Origin: Porpolomopsis calyptriformis
Taxonomy: Eukaryota; Basidiomycota; Agaricomycetes; Agaricales; Hygrophoraceae
Length of the DNA: 64,000 nucleotides
NCBI GenBank assembly: GCA_951640195.1
Contig: OX621165.1
Location: 2,046,001-2,110,000, forward strand
Reading direction: 5' to 3'
The position numbers were made by a program, and so were the translations under genes. Below, in pieces: positions 10,803 to 23,530 of the stretch (positions are counted from its first letter, which is position 1; the number at the start of each line of letters is the position of its first letter). The notes below the pieces were generated by a model, which ran no database searches, had not been told where the DNA came from, and was given only the letters and a program-made list of their open reading frames with translations.

Positions 10803-12260
10803 TCAATCGGAGCGACGTTGGCCCTGTTTCGACTTTGACTTACTGCCCTTTCCGGAAGAAGCAGAAGCTGAAGGCGAAGCAGAAGCAGAAACTGAGGCTG
10901 AAGTCGTTGCACCGGAGGTGGCCGAGGCGGAGGCTGCAGAACCATTATCCGATACAGTGAACTGGCAAGAATAATAAGTGTCAGAGCGTTCGTGAAAGGA
11001 AGGAAAAGACACACATAAACGACATCATCGACTGATCCGTGCTGAGCGATTGGGACCAGAACAGGCTGGTGATTAGCTGCGGTGTTGATCGAGGATACCT
11101 TGTATGTCCCAGCGGGCAATCCGGCGGTGACATTAGCCTCAAGAATGCCATTGACCGCGGCAGAGTTCAAACCCTTGAAGAACGCAAACTTGGTAGGATC
11201 GGTCGGTGTGGATTGCGTGAGAGAATCGAGTGCTTCGACAACGACGTGGGAGTGGCCCACAATCTGCCCTTGACCGTTCAACCGTTGCGGGGCGGAGAAG
11301 TAATTCTGTTGAGCGTTGACAAAGTTTCCGGCCTCGAGGTTGTTGATCGCTAAGGAGATTGTGAAAGCCTGGTTTGCGGGGATCGTTCCCAAGTTCGTGG
11401 GGAATGTAAATTTGGCCGAGGGCATATTGTGTATCGAGGGAATGACGCCCATCGGAGCTGGGTTGCACGATCCGGTCGTAATCTGTTGACCGTTCGTTAT
11501 GGGCAGGTTCGGGACAGTGGCACAGAAGTTGATGAAATTGTTTCCGGAGGTGAGCGAAGGAACCTGACCGGCTTCCTGGACAGCTTGACCTGAAAAATAA
11601 AAACAAAATGGAATCAGCAATTGGCAAATAATATTTTGCACCCGGTCACATTACCATCGTTCAAAAAGCCTGTGGCAATAACCGAACTGTCGAGGGCTAA
11701 TAGTATATAAGTATTGAGGATTGGGGTGGATTCATATTCCATAGATGACACATACTCAAAGAGTTCTGAAGATCGGGGTTGTTTGGAGTGGCGGTACTAG
11801 TCTGGTTAGTGGCACTAGAATTATTGGTACTGTTGCTTGATCCCAGATTCCCGGAAGACGAGGGGGAATTGGTATTTGAAGATCCCTTTTTGCCGGAAGA
11901 GCCTTTCTTGGGAGATCCCTTTTTACCGGAGGAGCCTTTCTTGCCGCCCTCTGTGAGTGTTTTAGTTGGTGAAGATGTCAGAGAGGTGGGCGGGCCTACT
12001 GTGATGCTTTCCGTTCTTGGTACTCTTCTTGTGGGAGCTTGTGTGGAAGCTACTGTTGTTCGATCCATTGCTTGTGCCGGTGGCAGCAGTAGAACGGACG
12101 GTGACGGTGACGCTCGCAGCCTAGGAAATGGATAAGATGCGAAAGATAGACGATCGATTTGTGATCTTACCAGGTATGAGTCGGCAGCGGCTGGTGCAGC
12201 CTGCGCAATGAAAGCGGATAGAGAAAGAGAGATGAAAACGTAAGGAAGGGTTGAGAACAT
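10803..12260 (-). CDS. Secreted Ser/Gly/Lys-linker protein, fungal extracellular family
   Basis: Six exons fit in phase: 12260-12171, 12120-12000, 11950-11756, 11696-11655, 11589-11015, 10961-10803, giving 393 residues. A signal peptide (FISLSLSAFIAQAAPAAA) starts the protein. It is followed by a low-complexity linker with repeated GSSGKKG units and Ser/Asn/Thr-rich sequence, then a conserved domain (GNNFINFC, SCNPAPMGVIPS, HSHVVVEALDSL, GTYKVSSINTAANHQP). The C-terminus is Ser/Ala-rich and ends in a basic tail with no GPI-type hydrophobic end. The conserved domain resembles a family common in Agaricomycete secretomes whose function I do not know. It is divergent from DIM1, with 253 bases between starts. 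Confidence 0.82.
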
Positions 12261-12513
12261 TTAGACGAGGTGTCGAGGATAAAGAGTGAGGGTTGTGTGA
12301 GAGTGGATAGGGTGAAGAGAGACACCAGTGTCTGGGGACGTTCGTTGTACGCACTAGGCGTTGATGGTAAGGGAGGAAAAGAGAATAGGCTATGAATGGA
12401 CGCCATTGTCTTTTTGAGCTTCGGCTTTATACAAATCGGGTAAAGATCGATTTCGAATTTCGGAGTTATATCAAACATTGTCGGCGTTTAAACTTTAACC
12501 TTATTGCCCCCAC

Positions 12514-13696
<1,183 letters not shown>

Positions 13697-14236
13697 ACCT
13701 GTTGTTGCTCCATAACCTCTGCTTTCAATGACCGATCTTAGAGATGAATCATATAATTTAATCAAGGGGTAATTGTCTCCCTCACGACAAGTGTCGCGTT
13801 CATCGCGTTGGACGCTGTGCCAGATGGTTTTGAAACAGGAGGTAGTCGAGATAAAAAATCCAATTCCTCTCCACTCAAAATCCAATTCCTCTCCACAATA
13901 TGTCCTGCGCTTCCCCAAGCGACTGAACTGAAATGCTCTGCGAGGGTGTTCGGATGTGCACCAAGGCGCCATTGAGCAACGACAAATTTCTCGCATCAGT
14001 TCCTTCATAGAAACTAGACAGGACAGATAATGTGTGTTGGGTTTTGACATATTTTCAGTTCAGTCACCGTGCCGGATTTGTTGCAAATCGAAATTGTGGA
14101 TTTCGAATCAGGCACCACGATAAGATACTGCAGTGTCGTTCACTGTATATGATGACACAACTAGTAAGTCAAAATCGAGTGATAAGAGGGTCTCGGAGAA
14201 TGATGGTACCTAGGATCGCCAGAAAAAGAGGATATG
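13697..14236. other. Intergenic, with a short tandem repeat
   Basis: No gene is visible. A unit of about 20 bases (AAAATCCAATTCCTCTCCAC) occurs twice in tandem at 13855-13896. Confidence 0.5.
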
Positions 14237-14673
14237 CTAGGAAACACTGTCCGACATCTGAGAATATAACCGATCAATGAGATAACGCAGAGACGAGTTT
14301 TCTGTGAGTGAAGACGCGCAAGCTGATCTTTCAGATTGCAATAGATAGAGGATGAAGAAACCAGTGTCATGGCATGAAGACATCGTACGTGAACAGATGA
14401 TCGGACACTTGAGGTTGAAACCCTCGGAGAGTCTCGACGCCCTCTGCGTTTCGGGATGTTTTCTGGATTGCTCATCAGATAGCATAAATAGAGACAACAA
14501 TTGCGGCCTACCTTGAGAACATCTGACACAAGAAGCGGAATGCCTATGCCCGCTTTTAGTCCAGACACTGCAGTGCCTCCTGCTGCGTGTTTGGCTATTC
14601 GGAGAGTTCTTTGCAAAGCACGCCTGCTCCAACCTTTGTTCCCCCTGGGTTTAGAGCAGCCTTGTTCTCCCAT
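14237..14673 (-). pseudogene. NLR N-terminal helical-domain relic
   Basis: From an ATG at 14673 the minus strand reads RTLRIAKHAAGGTAVSGLKA then GIGIPLLVSDVLK, closely matching the start of the NACHT-WD40 receptor at 42300 (TTLRIIEQATGG, GIGGLLFVLDVIK). The first exon ends at 14512 at the same place as there, and the following exon begins KTSRNAEGVETL (compare KTSQNAADVEKL). The match then fades and no NACHT or repeat domain follows. It is a detached 5' fragment, oriented opposite to the helicase gene downstream. Confidence 0.6.
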
Positions 14674-14980
14674 TTGGGAACATATGGATCGGTGTATTAT
14701 GTAATTATTATTCTCTTTATGTCTTCCGCACTCACCTCACCGCTTCAGCGCTTACTTCCACGTCGAGGTGAGCTTCTCATTATTCGAGAGTATCCAACCT
14801 CACATTCCCTCCTAATAGCGAGATTCATCAACGCCTCGCTGGCCTTACCTTTTGAGGCAGCGACATCACTGCTGCTCCTTCCTTCATTCACTGCTCGTTA
14901 ACTAGCGCAGAGTTGGCATGCAGCTGAGCTGCAATTGACGTTGAACCAACCTGCAACTTTCTTCAAGAGTTGTCCTAGCC
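14674..14980. other. Intergenic, helicase upstream region
   Basis: No gene is visible. It includes the promoter side of the helicase-nuclease gene. Confidence 0.4.
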
Positions 14981-16986
14981 ATGACCTCGCTGTTTTCTCT
15001 CGTCTTTGCTCGCAGAGCCTCTTTCTTTGCACCACACATTCTTCGGCCTATCAGAAGTACATCTCGACCGACTAGTGGCTGGCCAGGCCTCCTCAGTCCT
15101 TGTTCGAGCAAGGGCTTGGCTTCGATCATTGAACCCAGCGCAGAACAAGCTGCCATTGTTCACGCTGTCAAATCTGGTCGGAATGTTGTGGTGAATGCGG
15201 TCGCTGGAAGGTGAGAGTCTCTAATATTCTACAAAAAAAACTAGACCAATGGATCTCTCTGAAGTGGCAAAACGGCGGTTATCCAGTTCATAGCAGAAGC
15301 TTTAAACCCCAAGAAAATCCAGGTGCTCACATACAATAGGAAGCTGATGAGCGATACAAATGCGCGGCTGAAACTGTTTGAAAATGCCTCTGTCCAAACA
15401 TTTCACGGATTCGTGTCCAAATTCTACAACGATCTCTGCCCCGATGACACTACTTTAAAGTCCTACCTTGTGAAGAGGCGCGAGCTGACCGAGAGAGAGA
15501 CCATTGAACAACAGCCTGACATCTTAATCCTTGATGAGGTTCAGGATCTCTATCCACTCTTGTACGAACTAGTTTTGAGGATATGTCGTGATCTCGATTC
15601 CTCCCCCCAACTTGTTATCTTGGGTGACGAGAAACAGGTATAGACCTAGTTTTCCCTCTGAAACGATCTTAATGCCCTTTAAATAGGCGATTTATCAGTT
15701 CAAGGGCTCTGAAGCACGTTACATCACTCACGCGAAGGAATCGTTCTCGCACATCAACCCTCTTGCATGGGAGCATTTGGGCCTTAGAATCAGCTATCGA
15801 CTCTCTCAACAGACTGCAGAATGTATCAATAAGGCCTTCCTGAAAGAAGATAGGATTCAGGGATTCGTTCCTGGCGAGCTTCCCAAGTATTTCGCAATGG
15901 ACACTCAGGAATTCAAGGCGAATAAGGTATCAGACACTCTCGTCAGTCTGATCAAGAAGTATGGACCCGAAAATACTCTGGTAGTTGGACCCTCGCTCAT
16001 CTACAATCGGCCAATGATAAATTTTGAGAACTTCCTCGTAAAACAGCACAAGCTACGTGTCTACGTACCTGGAGAAGAACGGGAAGTGCATCCTGATGCG
16101 TCCGCTGGGAAAGTCGTTTTCTCCACATTCCACCAAGCCAAGGGAAGACAAGCGGATCTTGTCATCTTGTTCGGTGGGGAGTGGATGCCGTTTTACCGTT
16201 ACACGCGAGATTTCTGTCCCAACCGCCTTTATGTGGCACTCACGCGCGCGAAAAAGCAGCTTGTAATCCTGCAAAACACCGAGCCAGAAGAGGCGTCACC
16301 TTTACCTTTCGTGAATTTTGATGCTTTGCGAGCCACCATTTCAAGTGATAGCAATCTTCCCGCAACCGTCCAAATCCGCGAAAACCTCACTGTGGCTGGT
16401 CCGCCCCAGGTATTGGCTGTGAAATCCCTCCTTCGTCACTTAAATTTCGAGGAGATTGACAGAGCAGTTGCACACCTTACCGTCACCACTCTTTGGAAGC
16501 CTCTCCCGGAAGGCACTCGGAAATTAATGAAAATTCCATTACTCTATGAGACGGAAGAGGTTAGCGACCTAACGGGCATGGCCATGGAAGATCATCTTAA
16601 GTCCATCCTCTGTCCCTCAAAGGTCCCGTTACCGCCCTACAAGTTGTTGTGGAAGGTGACTATGCAAGATGCCAAGGATTCCTACCGCGGGCGGTTTGAG
16701 CAGTTAATGAAGAAGAAACGATTCTACTGGGTGGATGAAGATGCGTTAAGGGTGTGCGTTGACACTTTCAAAGAGGCATCTACGGACCTGACATACCTTG
16801 GATTTGGAAACACCTTGCGATTGTGTATCAGCGACTTGACCGATGGAGCCACCCCAGAAGAACTAATAGGCAAGATAGACGTGCGGTGCGGAGGGGATCC
16901 AGGGACGATTTTCGAACTCAAGTGCACAAGCAAGTTACAACCGTCCCATATGCTTCAACTGGCACTTTATGGTTGGATGTACAGTA

Positions 16987-19460
16987 CAATATCTCATAAT
17001 GCATAACCTATTAATGCATAAATCTTATAATGCATAAATCTTATAATGCATAGCCTTTGGCTAGGAACCAACATGGGGTGCAGGAGAAATGCACATCATA
17101 TGCATAATGCATAATGCATAGGCATAAGGTACAAATTATGCATTATGAGATAGGTGGACCAGCCATCTGCGGCATGGAATAAACATAGCTTAGGCTATAA
17201 ATGAAGCACATGGTGAGGCAAAACAAATTCCCCTATGCCTGAACACACACGCAAGCCTCGCGAAAAACCTGCCCCATACTTGCGCAAACCTGGACCCAAG
17301 GCAAAACGGGTGCAGGATGCACCCTAAACCTCAGTGAAACCCATAACAACCAAAATGCGAGATAACCTCACCCTTCATGACTGGATAACTGTCCTCAGTT
17401 TCATCGATAACCATCCAGCAATGAGCCAGAAGGCTATCGTTGAGCACTTTAGGTCTAAATCTGATGGTGCCCTAGTCTTCACACAATCATCCCTATCACG
17501 CAAACTCAAGAGCCGAGAAGAGCTTGATGCTCGGGTCCAGTCTAATCCAACAGCGCTCTCATCAAAACGCCCTCGTGTTGTGACACGGCCTGATGTGGAA
17601 AGAGCCCTAGTCCTTTGGATGAGGTCTATGGAAGGGAAGGGGGAGACGGTGAATGGCCCAATGCTGGTTGAAAAGAGGAAGCGGTTTGAGAAGGAGTTGA
17701 ATGTGCCGAAAGAAGAATGTATGATTGCTGATGGCTGGGTAGCTTCCTTCTGTAAAACGTGAGTGCTAAAATTCACTGAGGATATTCATAGGATTGATTG
17801 AACACACAATCACAGGTATAAGATCAAGGAATACAGGCGGCATGGTGAGGTGGGGTCAGTTGATCTCACTGCTGTTGAGGATGAGCAAAAGCGCATGAGA
17901 GAAATTCTTGCGCCATTTTCTAAAAGAAACCGATGGAATTTTGATAAATCAGGCCTGTTCGCATTTGCACCTCCTGACTGTGGCCTATCAGCAAAACAGA
18001 TGAGCGGGAAGAAGAGAAGCAAATTCCGAATCACTGTTGGCTTAGCCTATAATGCCAATGGTAGCGAGAGGATGCCATTGATTTTTATTGGAAAATCCAA
18101 GCAGCCACGATGTTTCAAGAGGACCCCTGCTGATTATGGGTTTTATTATCGGAACAACAAGAAGGCTTGGATGACAGCAGAATTGTTTGAGGAGTGAGTG
18201 TCGCAATGTTTGCGTGCTTGATAAATATCTTACTAGAAATAAACAGATGGGTTAAAGCGTTTGATTTGAAGATGCATGAGCAGAACCACAAAGTGTGCTT
18301 AACAGTGGACAACTTCTCGGGGCATACGTTTGCCTATCAGCCCACCAATATTCAGCTCGAGTTCTTCAGCCCCAATTTAACATTGTTTATTCAACCATTG
18401 GATGCTGGGATTATTCGGTGCTTCAAAGCACATTACCGAAAGGCTTTCTGCCACCGTGCTCTTGATCTTGATGATGCTGGCGAGCGAGATATCTACAAAA
18501 TTAATCTACTGGAAGCAATGCTGATGGCGAAAGAAGCCTAGCAAGCTATCAGCACTGCAACCATTGAGCATTGCTGGGACCACACCAGTATACAGCAAGC
18601 ACTACTCACCCTACGAATCCCTGCAATTACTCTCCGGTCAAATACTAGGGACACCAGTGCCGCTTGGGACATCATCCGAACCTTTGCAAGCACTGATATG
18701 TCGTTACCGTGTGCTGAAGAAGCATTACAAGTATGTTTTGGGGATCAATATGTGGACGGCGAGTGGAGACCTGCCCTTGCTGCAGTAATGGCAGCAGAGG
18801 ATGACATCGAGATCACGCTTCATGCCATAGAAAAACTGGAATACGCCTCAAACCAGAATGGTACATCTACACTTTCAAATTCCCTACCTCTTGCAATAAT
18901 CCCCCAGGGTGAAGACCTGGAGAAAGACCTCATGGAATGTGTTAACGAACTGAAGAGGCGGAACCGCATTTTCGGACCCATTCCCACTCTCAAAAACTTG
19001 GTCAATCCAACTGAAGAACAAGAGATCGGTGATTCACCTTACCTATTTGAAGAAGACCAGGAGATTATTGCTCAAGTCAAGCTTGAACAAGCTATCCAAT
19101 GTGGAGAGGTGATTGAGGTTGACTCGGATGACAGCGATAACGACGCGATGGACTTGATGAGTGTCATTGAGATGATAGGTTTGTGTGAGAAGTTGGAGAA
19201 GGCAAGCCTCAACAGTGGAGCTGAGTGCTCCCTGGAGGTATCACGCACCCTGCGCCAGTTCAGAGCTCAGCTCTCGCAAATGGAATTCCGTAGTGCGAAG
19301 CAAACCACATTGACTAGTTTGTGGGGTTGGGGATAGCAAACTTACGAATTTCATGTCACACTTTTGGCAGGCGTCACAAACGTGACACATCTCTTATTGC
19401 ATAAATCTCATAATGCATTGGTGAATGACGGGAACCAACGCTATGCATTATGAGATATTG
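16987..19460 (+). mobile_element. pogo/Tigger-type DNA transposon
   Basis: Perfect 19-base inverted ends (CAATATCTCATAATGCATA at 16987-17005, inverse at 19442-19460) are flanked by TA on both sides. Subterminal copies of ATAATGCATA recur near 17010-17140 and 19395-19420. It encodes one transposase and lies inside the nuclease part of the helicase gene, in the same orientation. Confidence 0.93.
17235..19336 (+). pseudogene. pogo/Tigger DDE transposase with two nonsense codons
   Basis: Exons 17235-17758, 17816-18193 and 18247-19336 join in phase to about 660 codons. An N-terminal CENP-B/psq-like HTH region (DWITVLSFIDNHPAMSQKAI; then VLWMRSMEGKGETVNG) precedes a DDE_1 core. Its acids are visible as FDKSGLFAF, LTVDNFSGH and IQPLDAGIIRCFKAHYRKAF. 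A low-complexity acidic tail (EVDSDDSDND) follows. Two stops interrupt an otherwise intact frame: TAA at 17325-17327 and TAG at 18539-18541, in a context (KEA-stop-QAI) where Trp is expected. Both can come from single C-to-T or G-to-A changes, so this copy is recently dead. Confidence 0.88.
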
Positions 19461-19810
19461 TACTGTATGAGGAAACGCAGGGCTCCAGACCTGAGCTCCG
19501 GTTGCTCAATCTCAAAACCAAAGAGTTGCTGTTGATTGAACTGCCTGTGAAGAATGTCATGCGCGACATAGTACGGAGACTGATTAAAGTAAAATATCAA
19601 GAAAACGAAAAACTCACGGACGAAGAATTCCTGGCCGCAAACTCAAAGATTCGGGATATGTTCGATACAGCAATTCAAACATATACCTAAAAAGGAAATA
19701 CCATCTTCTCCTCGATTGGCCATCGACGTTCTTCCCACACATCTCGGTACTTAAACCAACCCACTTCCCTGTCATGCATCCATCTTCTCTTCCCACCAAT
19801 ACCACGAAAA

Positions 19811-20392
19811 ATGCCCAACGTCTTCACCTTTTTCCATGACAATCGACAATCCAAGTCCCTCACAATCCACGTTACCACCACTGTCGAGAGTCACATTCAC
19901 CTTTCTTCACCATTTCACGCGACTTCTCCGCTCACTCCTCCTCCCCCTGTCTATACCTCTCCCATCCAGCCACAGCAGGACACGTTGGCTGATTTCTTTG
20001 GTATCCATTACCAGAGAGCTCACACACGCGACTCTCAGCCCAATCCCCCTCCCGCTTATCCTAACTACGACGAGCCAGTCACTCTCGCACGCTACATGTT
20101 CATGTATGGTTTCAGTACGTCTATGCTCTCTATCACATACATCTTAGGATACTCACCTGTCACAGTATTCTTTCCTTTCTGGTTGTTCGGCATGGCTATT
20201 CTCGTTTCTCCTCTGCATCCCACCCCCGAGTGGGAGATGGGCAAGACGCAAGAGGAGCGCACTTTCCTTCTCAACTAATTGAGGACCACAGAAGTCAAAT
20301 GGGCAAAGAGATGTCTTATTGCAGCACTGGCGTTGGTCACTGTGGTCGTCTCAACAAGCGTGATAATCTATTTCACGATATTGCGCAGGTAG
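19811..20392 (+). pseudogene. Small Pro-rich membrane protein with premature stop
   Basis: The frame from 19811 gives a Pro/Thr/Ser-rich N-terminus (PPPPVYTSPIQ), then two hydrophobic segments (MFMYGFSTSMLSITYILGYS and VTVFFPFWLFGMAILV) and HPTPEWEMGKTQEERTFLLN. A TAA stop at 20276-20278 follows. The same frame then continues for 37 more codons with a third hydrophobic segment (CLIAALALVTVVV) to TAG at 20390-20392. The layout matches short basidiomycete membrane proteins of unknown function, in which this last segment is present. The stop could come from CAA by one C-to-T change. Confidence 0.6.
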
Positions 20393-20663
20393 CAAATCCC
20401 TCCAACACAACTCTTCATACTCACGTCAATTCACGCTCTCGGAAACGTCATGTAATGATAGATCTCCCGTTTCATTTCTCTTCTCTCATACTAGAATCCA
20501 ATGCTTGTCATCCCAATCCTTGATCAATTTAATGGCAGCAATCGGTATAAGTAAGGCTGAAGTTGGAACAAACCAAAATTGAGGATATGCATCCAAAACC
20601 AAAGAAAAATCGTCAAAAAAAAGAATTGGCCGCATGCTAAGTACGTAATACCTTACGACCGCG
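20393..20663. other. Upstream region of F-box gene A1
   Basis: No gene is visible. An A-rich stretch near 20600-20635 resembles the sequence at about 23380-23410, upstream of copy A2, and marks the edge of the duplicated unit. Confidence 0.4.
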
Positions 20664-21848
20664 ATGATTACAGACCTACCTGTCGAGCTCCTCGAAAACA
20701 TCCTCTTGCTCATAAACCATTCAGTACTTGATTGCACCCGAGTATGCAGCAAATTCAATGCGATAGCCAATCGGGTCTTGTATCGTAACATCAACCTCGT
20801 TAATCTCAGCCCATGGAGGAGCGCTGCCAAACTCCATGCTTTCTTGCTGGCCATTATTGGCCAACCCGAGCTTGGCAAACACGTTCGATTCCTATCTGTC
20901 CCCTTGAATGATCCTCAATTTTCTTCTTGCAATATCTCTCCCATTTTGTTTACAGAAGCAGCTGAGCATGGTTTGTCGCAGGAGGTACAACAGGCCATAC
21001 AGGATGGCTCTTCCGAAGCCATAACATTCCTTCTGTTCTTTTACCTCCCGGCTCTTCACCAGCTCCATATGATCGCGGAGTCGTCGGATTATATCCTCTC
21101 TGGGCAGATTCGACATGTCAAGCCACTTCCATCAGGACTACAATCGGTCCGATCAGTGAGTCTTACGACTCACTGGGGATGGGATCAAGTTCAGCCATTT
21201 TTAAACTTACCTGCTGTGGACACCATGTCGTGGCACATGGAAGCTTATCAAATCGAATCCCAACATACGGACCTCTCACCTTCGAATGTCAAGCATATCG
21301 AAATATCATCTCCCACTTTCTGCTGTGACATACTTGACAAGCTCATACGCTCATCGCCCTCACTCCAAACGTTCTCATTCCAGTGTTTCTTTGAGAACCC
21401 ATACTATTGTTCGTTACTTCCTCTGGGAAATGCATTTCGTGGTTGCGTATCAGCCACACTCGAGAGTCTCGAACTCAATATTGATCACCATCCCAAACTT
21501 GGGCATATTTACTCCCTTGGCTCCCTCCGCGACTTTGTGCATCTGACACACATCCAGGCATCCTTCTCATCCTTACTTGATTATCCACCCCAGGACAGTG
21601 GCCATGCTATTGCACACCATCTGAGCGACGCTCTTCCCCAATCACTCATCTCCCTGGTGCTGTTGGTTGATGACCATTGGATAGATAAAGCCCCGACGGT
21701 GATAGAAGAGCTCGTAAAGATCAAACGCGAATGGTTGGTGCATTGGAAGACTTTGGTAGTTAGGGCACTTATTGAGTGGGCCCCGTTGGATAGGATCGAG
21801 CTAGCATGTGTGGCGGAAGGTGTGGAATTCAGACAGATTGGTGAATGA
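20664..21848 (+). CDS. F-box protein, type A copy 1
   Basis: A single exon of 394 residues. The N-terminus is an F-box (ITDLPVELLENILLLI, then CTRVCSKFNAIANRVLYRNI, about 2-45), which in this superfamily binds Skp1 and places the protein in SCF ubiquitin ligases. The rest is a leucine-rich-like region without clear motifs (PSLQTFSFQC, ATLESLELN, LRDFVHLTHIQASFSSLLDY), probably the substrate-binding side. Copies A2 and A3 downstream share the same start and the same landmarks throughout. Confidence 0.8.
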   Translation: MITDLPVELLENILLLINHSVLDCTRVCSKFNAIANRVLYRNINLVNLSPWRSAAKLHAFLLAIIGQPELGKHVRFLSVPLNDPQFSSCNISPILFTEAAEHGLSQEVQQAIQDGSSEAITFLLFFYLPALHQLHMIAESSDYILSGQIRHVKPLPSGLQSVRSVSLTTHWGWDQVQPFLNLPAVDTMSWHMEAYQIESQHTDLSPSNVKHIEISSPTFCCDILDKLIRSSPSLQTFSFQCFFENPYYCSLLPLGNAFRGCVSATLESLELNIDHHPKLGHIYSLGSLRDFVHLTHIQASFSSLLDYPPQDSGHAIAHHLSDALPQSLISLVLLVDDHWIDKAPTVIEELVKIKREWLVHWKTLVVRALIEWAPLDRIELACVAEGVEFRQIGE

Positions 21849-21939
21849 AGAGGTGAACATGTTCCTAAATTAGTGTTGTCTTCCTTTTACCTTTTCGTAC
21901 GCACCCGTTCCCGAACTCACTGACAGAACGTGAATAACC

Positions 21940-22350
21940 CAGGCTCAAGTTTCTGCTGCTACGATGTTCTTTGCTGTTTTTCGGGTTCCTGGTTGGTGAG
22001 CATCTCACCTTGTGCAATTGCTCGTCAATGAGTTCAATCTCGCAGCTTCAGTAGTATTATTCGGCAAACCCGTCGTATCTCCTCAGTTTTTTTCCCCTTC
22101 AGAGACATTCTCATCTTCAACTCGTCAAGATACTCAACCTGTTGAGTTCTTCATCCATATCCCGAAATGCAGTGCACTCATCGCTTTCAAAAACTCTTTG
22201 CAACTAGGTCAGATTTGAACTTGAACTTGAAATCAGCGCTCGATTCTGCAGAGTCTTATCGCTACCGCGGCTGAATCCTTTGGGTACCCAGCTTCTCACC
22301 GCCGTGCAAGCCTACATTCACCTCCGTACCCTCATGTTACTGCCAAGTAT
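21940..22350 (+). pseudogene. F-box type B, 5' fragment (copy 1)
   Basis: DNA here matches the 5' part of the B gene at 26720 on: the YDVL-like start, the segment around FFPFRD, and the NPLGTQLLTAVQAYIHLRTL match near 22275-22335. Frames are broken by stops and indels. The match stops near 22350, where NLR sequence takes over. Confidence 0.6.
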
Positions 22351-23338
22351 TCGAAACATCTTCGGCCATAGCTATGTTGGGGGCATAGGTGGTCTTCTAT
22401 TCATGCTGCATGTCATCGAGGTGAATTGCAACCATTTTCTGTGTGTTGGCATCTTCTGATGACGAGAAGATTTCTCAAAACGCAGACGATGTGGATCGAA
22501 GGGCTCAATTGACTCCCCGAAAGTTCCAAGGATGGAGGAACACTTTCTTCAGTGGTCAGTTTACTTCATGATTGCGAGTGGTTTACCTTTGAAATTTTCT
22601 CGCATCAGTACTTGTTCTCTTCAAGCATACCACTCTGTGTTACTATTCACTCTCGAAGAAGCGTTACTCAAAAAAACGTATGGCATTCCCATAAATTCCG
22701 CAATGGATTGGATGAAAGGTGGAATTCATGCATAACGATGAGGACAATTCACTGGGGTAGATGCAGTTGCGTTTTCCCTTAATGATATGCGTATCGTTTC
22801 TGGATCCTCCGATAATACTCTGGCTGTGGATGCAATCAGCAGTGCACATCTGAACACTTTCAAGGCACATTCCGATTTGATACGTCTTCCCCAGATGGCA
22901 CACGTATCATTCCTGGATCCTCCAACAAAACTGTCCAGTTGTGGGACGCAATCAACGATGGACATCTGAACATTTTCAGGTGACATTCCGGTCCAGTCAA
23001 TTCAGTTGCATTTTCTCCTGATGGCACTCGTATCGTTTCAGGATCCCGCGACAAAACCGTTCAGTTGTGGGGCACATCTGAAGAACCTCGAAGAATATTT
23101 CATCGATGTTGAATCGATCGCACGATCTTGTAGTCTATTCGGGAACTCGTATGGCCTCAACCCAACTCATCCAATATCGCAAAGGATGGCTGGTTGCACT
23201 CCCTCACCAAATCGACATATTTCCTGGGTTCCGGTCTCTCATGGATCAAAGAGTTTAGCTACAAACGGAACTCATGCCCTTCTTATTACAAGGGAGAGTC
23301 GATTTTACAGGCATGGATGCTATTTTCGTAACCTCTAG
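22351..23338 (+). pseudogene. NACHT-WD40 NLR relic lacking the NACHT domain
   Basis: Starts inside the helical N-terminal domain (GGIGGLLFMLHVIE, then SQNADDVD) as in the receptor at 42300. At about 22550 it jumps to sequence equal to the pre-WD40 linker (DCEWFTFEIFS versus DCERFTLEFFS). It then carries three or four badly damaged WD40 repeats (SGSSDNTLAVDAISSAHLNT) and the post-repeat tail (GCYFRNL versus DAYFHNL). Multiple stops and frameshifts. The whole NACHT domain is deleted. Confidence 0.72.
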
Positions 23339-23530
23339 CTTTCCTAGCCATTGATCCTATTTATGGCTCCATCCTCAGAGTTACAGAAAAATCATCAAAA
23401 AACGAGTCACTGTCGGGTAACGCCGGATTACCAGAGGTGACGGTTGTTGGTCCGTGCACCCGTACATAAATACTTGTCGTTAGGTACAAACCGTTTCTCC
23501 AACAGGTTGGACATTGCGACCCAAACCAAG

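Larger units (their letters stand above)
14981..19690 (+). pseudogene. UvrD-like SF1 helicase with PD-(D/E)XK nuclease, split by transposon
   Basis: Exons 14981-15210, 15265-15637 and 15687-16986 join in phase. Motifs: Walker A NAVAGSGKTA, DILILDEVQD (motif II), LVILGDEKQAIYQF (III), ISYRLSQQTAECI (IV), STFHQAKGRQADLVI (V), LYVALTRAKK (VI). Near the end, GKIDVRCGGD and IFELKC with QLALYGW look like a Cas4/RecB-type nuclease core. The N-terminus is Arg/Ser-rich and could target mitochondria. A pogo/Tigger element (16987-19460) interrupts it after YGWMYS; without the element the frame ends at 17006 after about 640 residues. The lost tail (EETQGSRPELRLLNLKTKE...) continues at 19461-19690. A DNA repair role is likely from the family; the tail loss probably disables the nuclease. 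Confidence 0.85.

Noticed and set aside
13855..13896. Two-copy tandem repeat as a CRISPR-like or regulatory array
   Set aside because: Only two copies, adjacent, no spacers; a simple local duplication.
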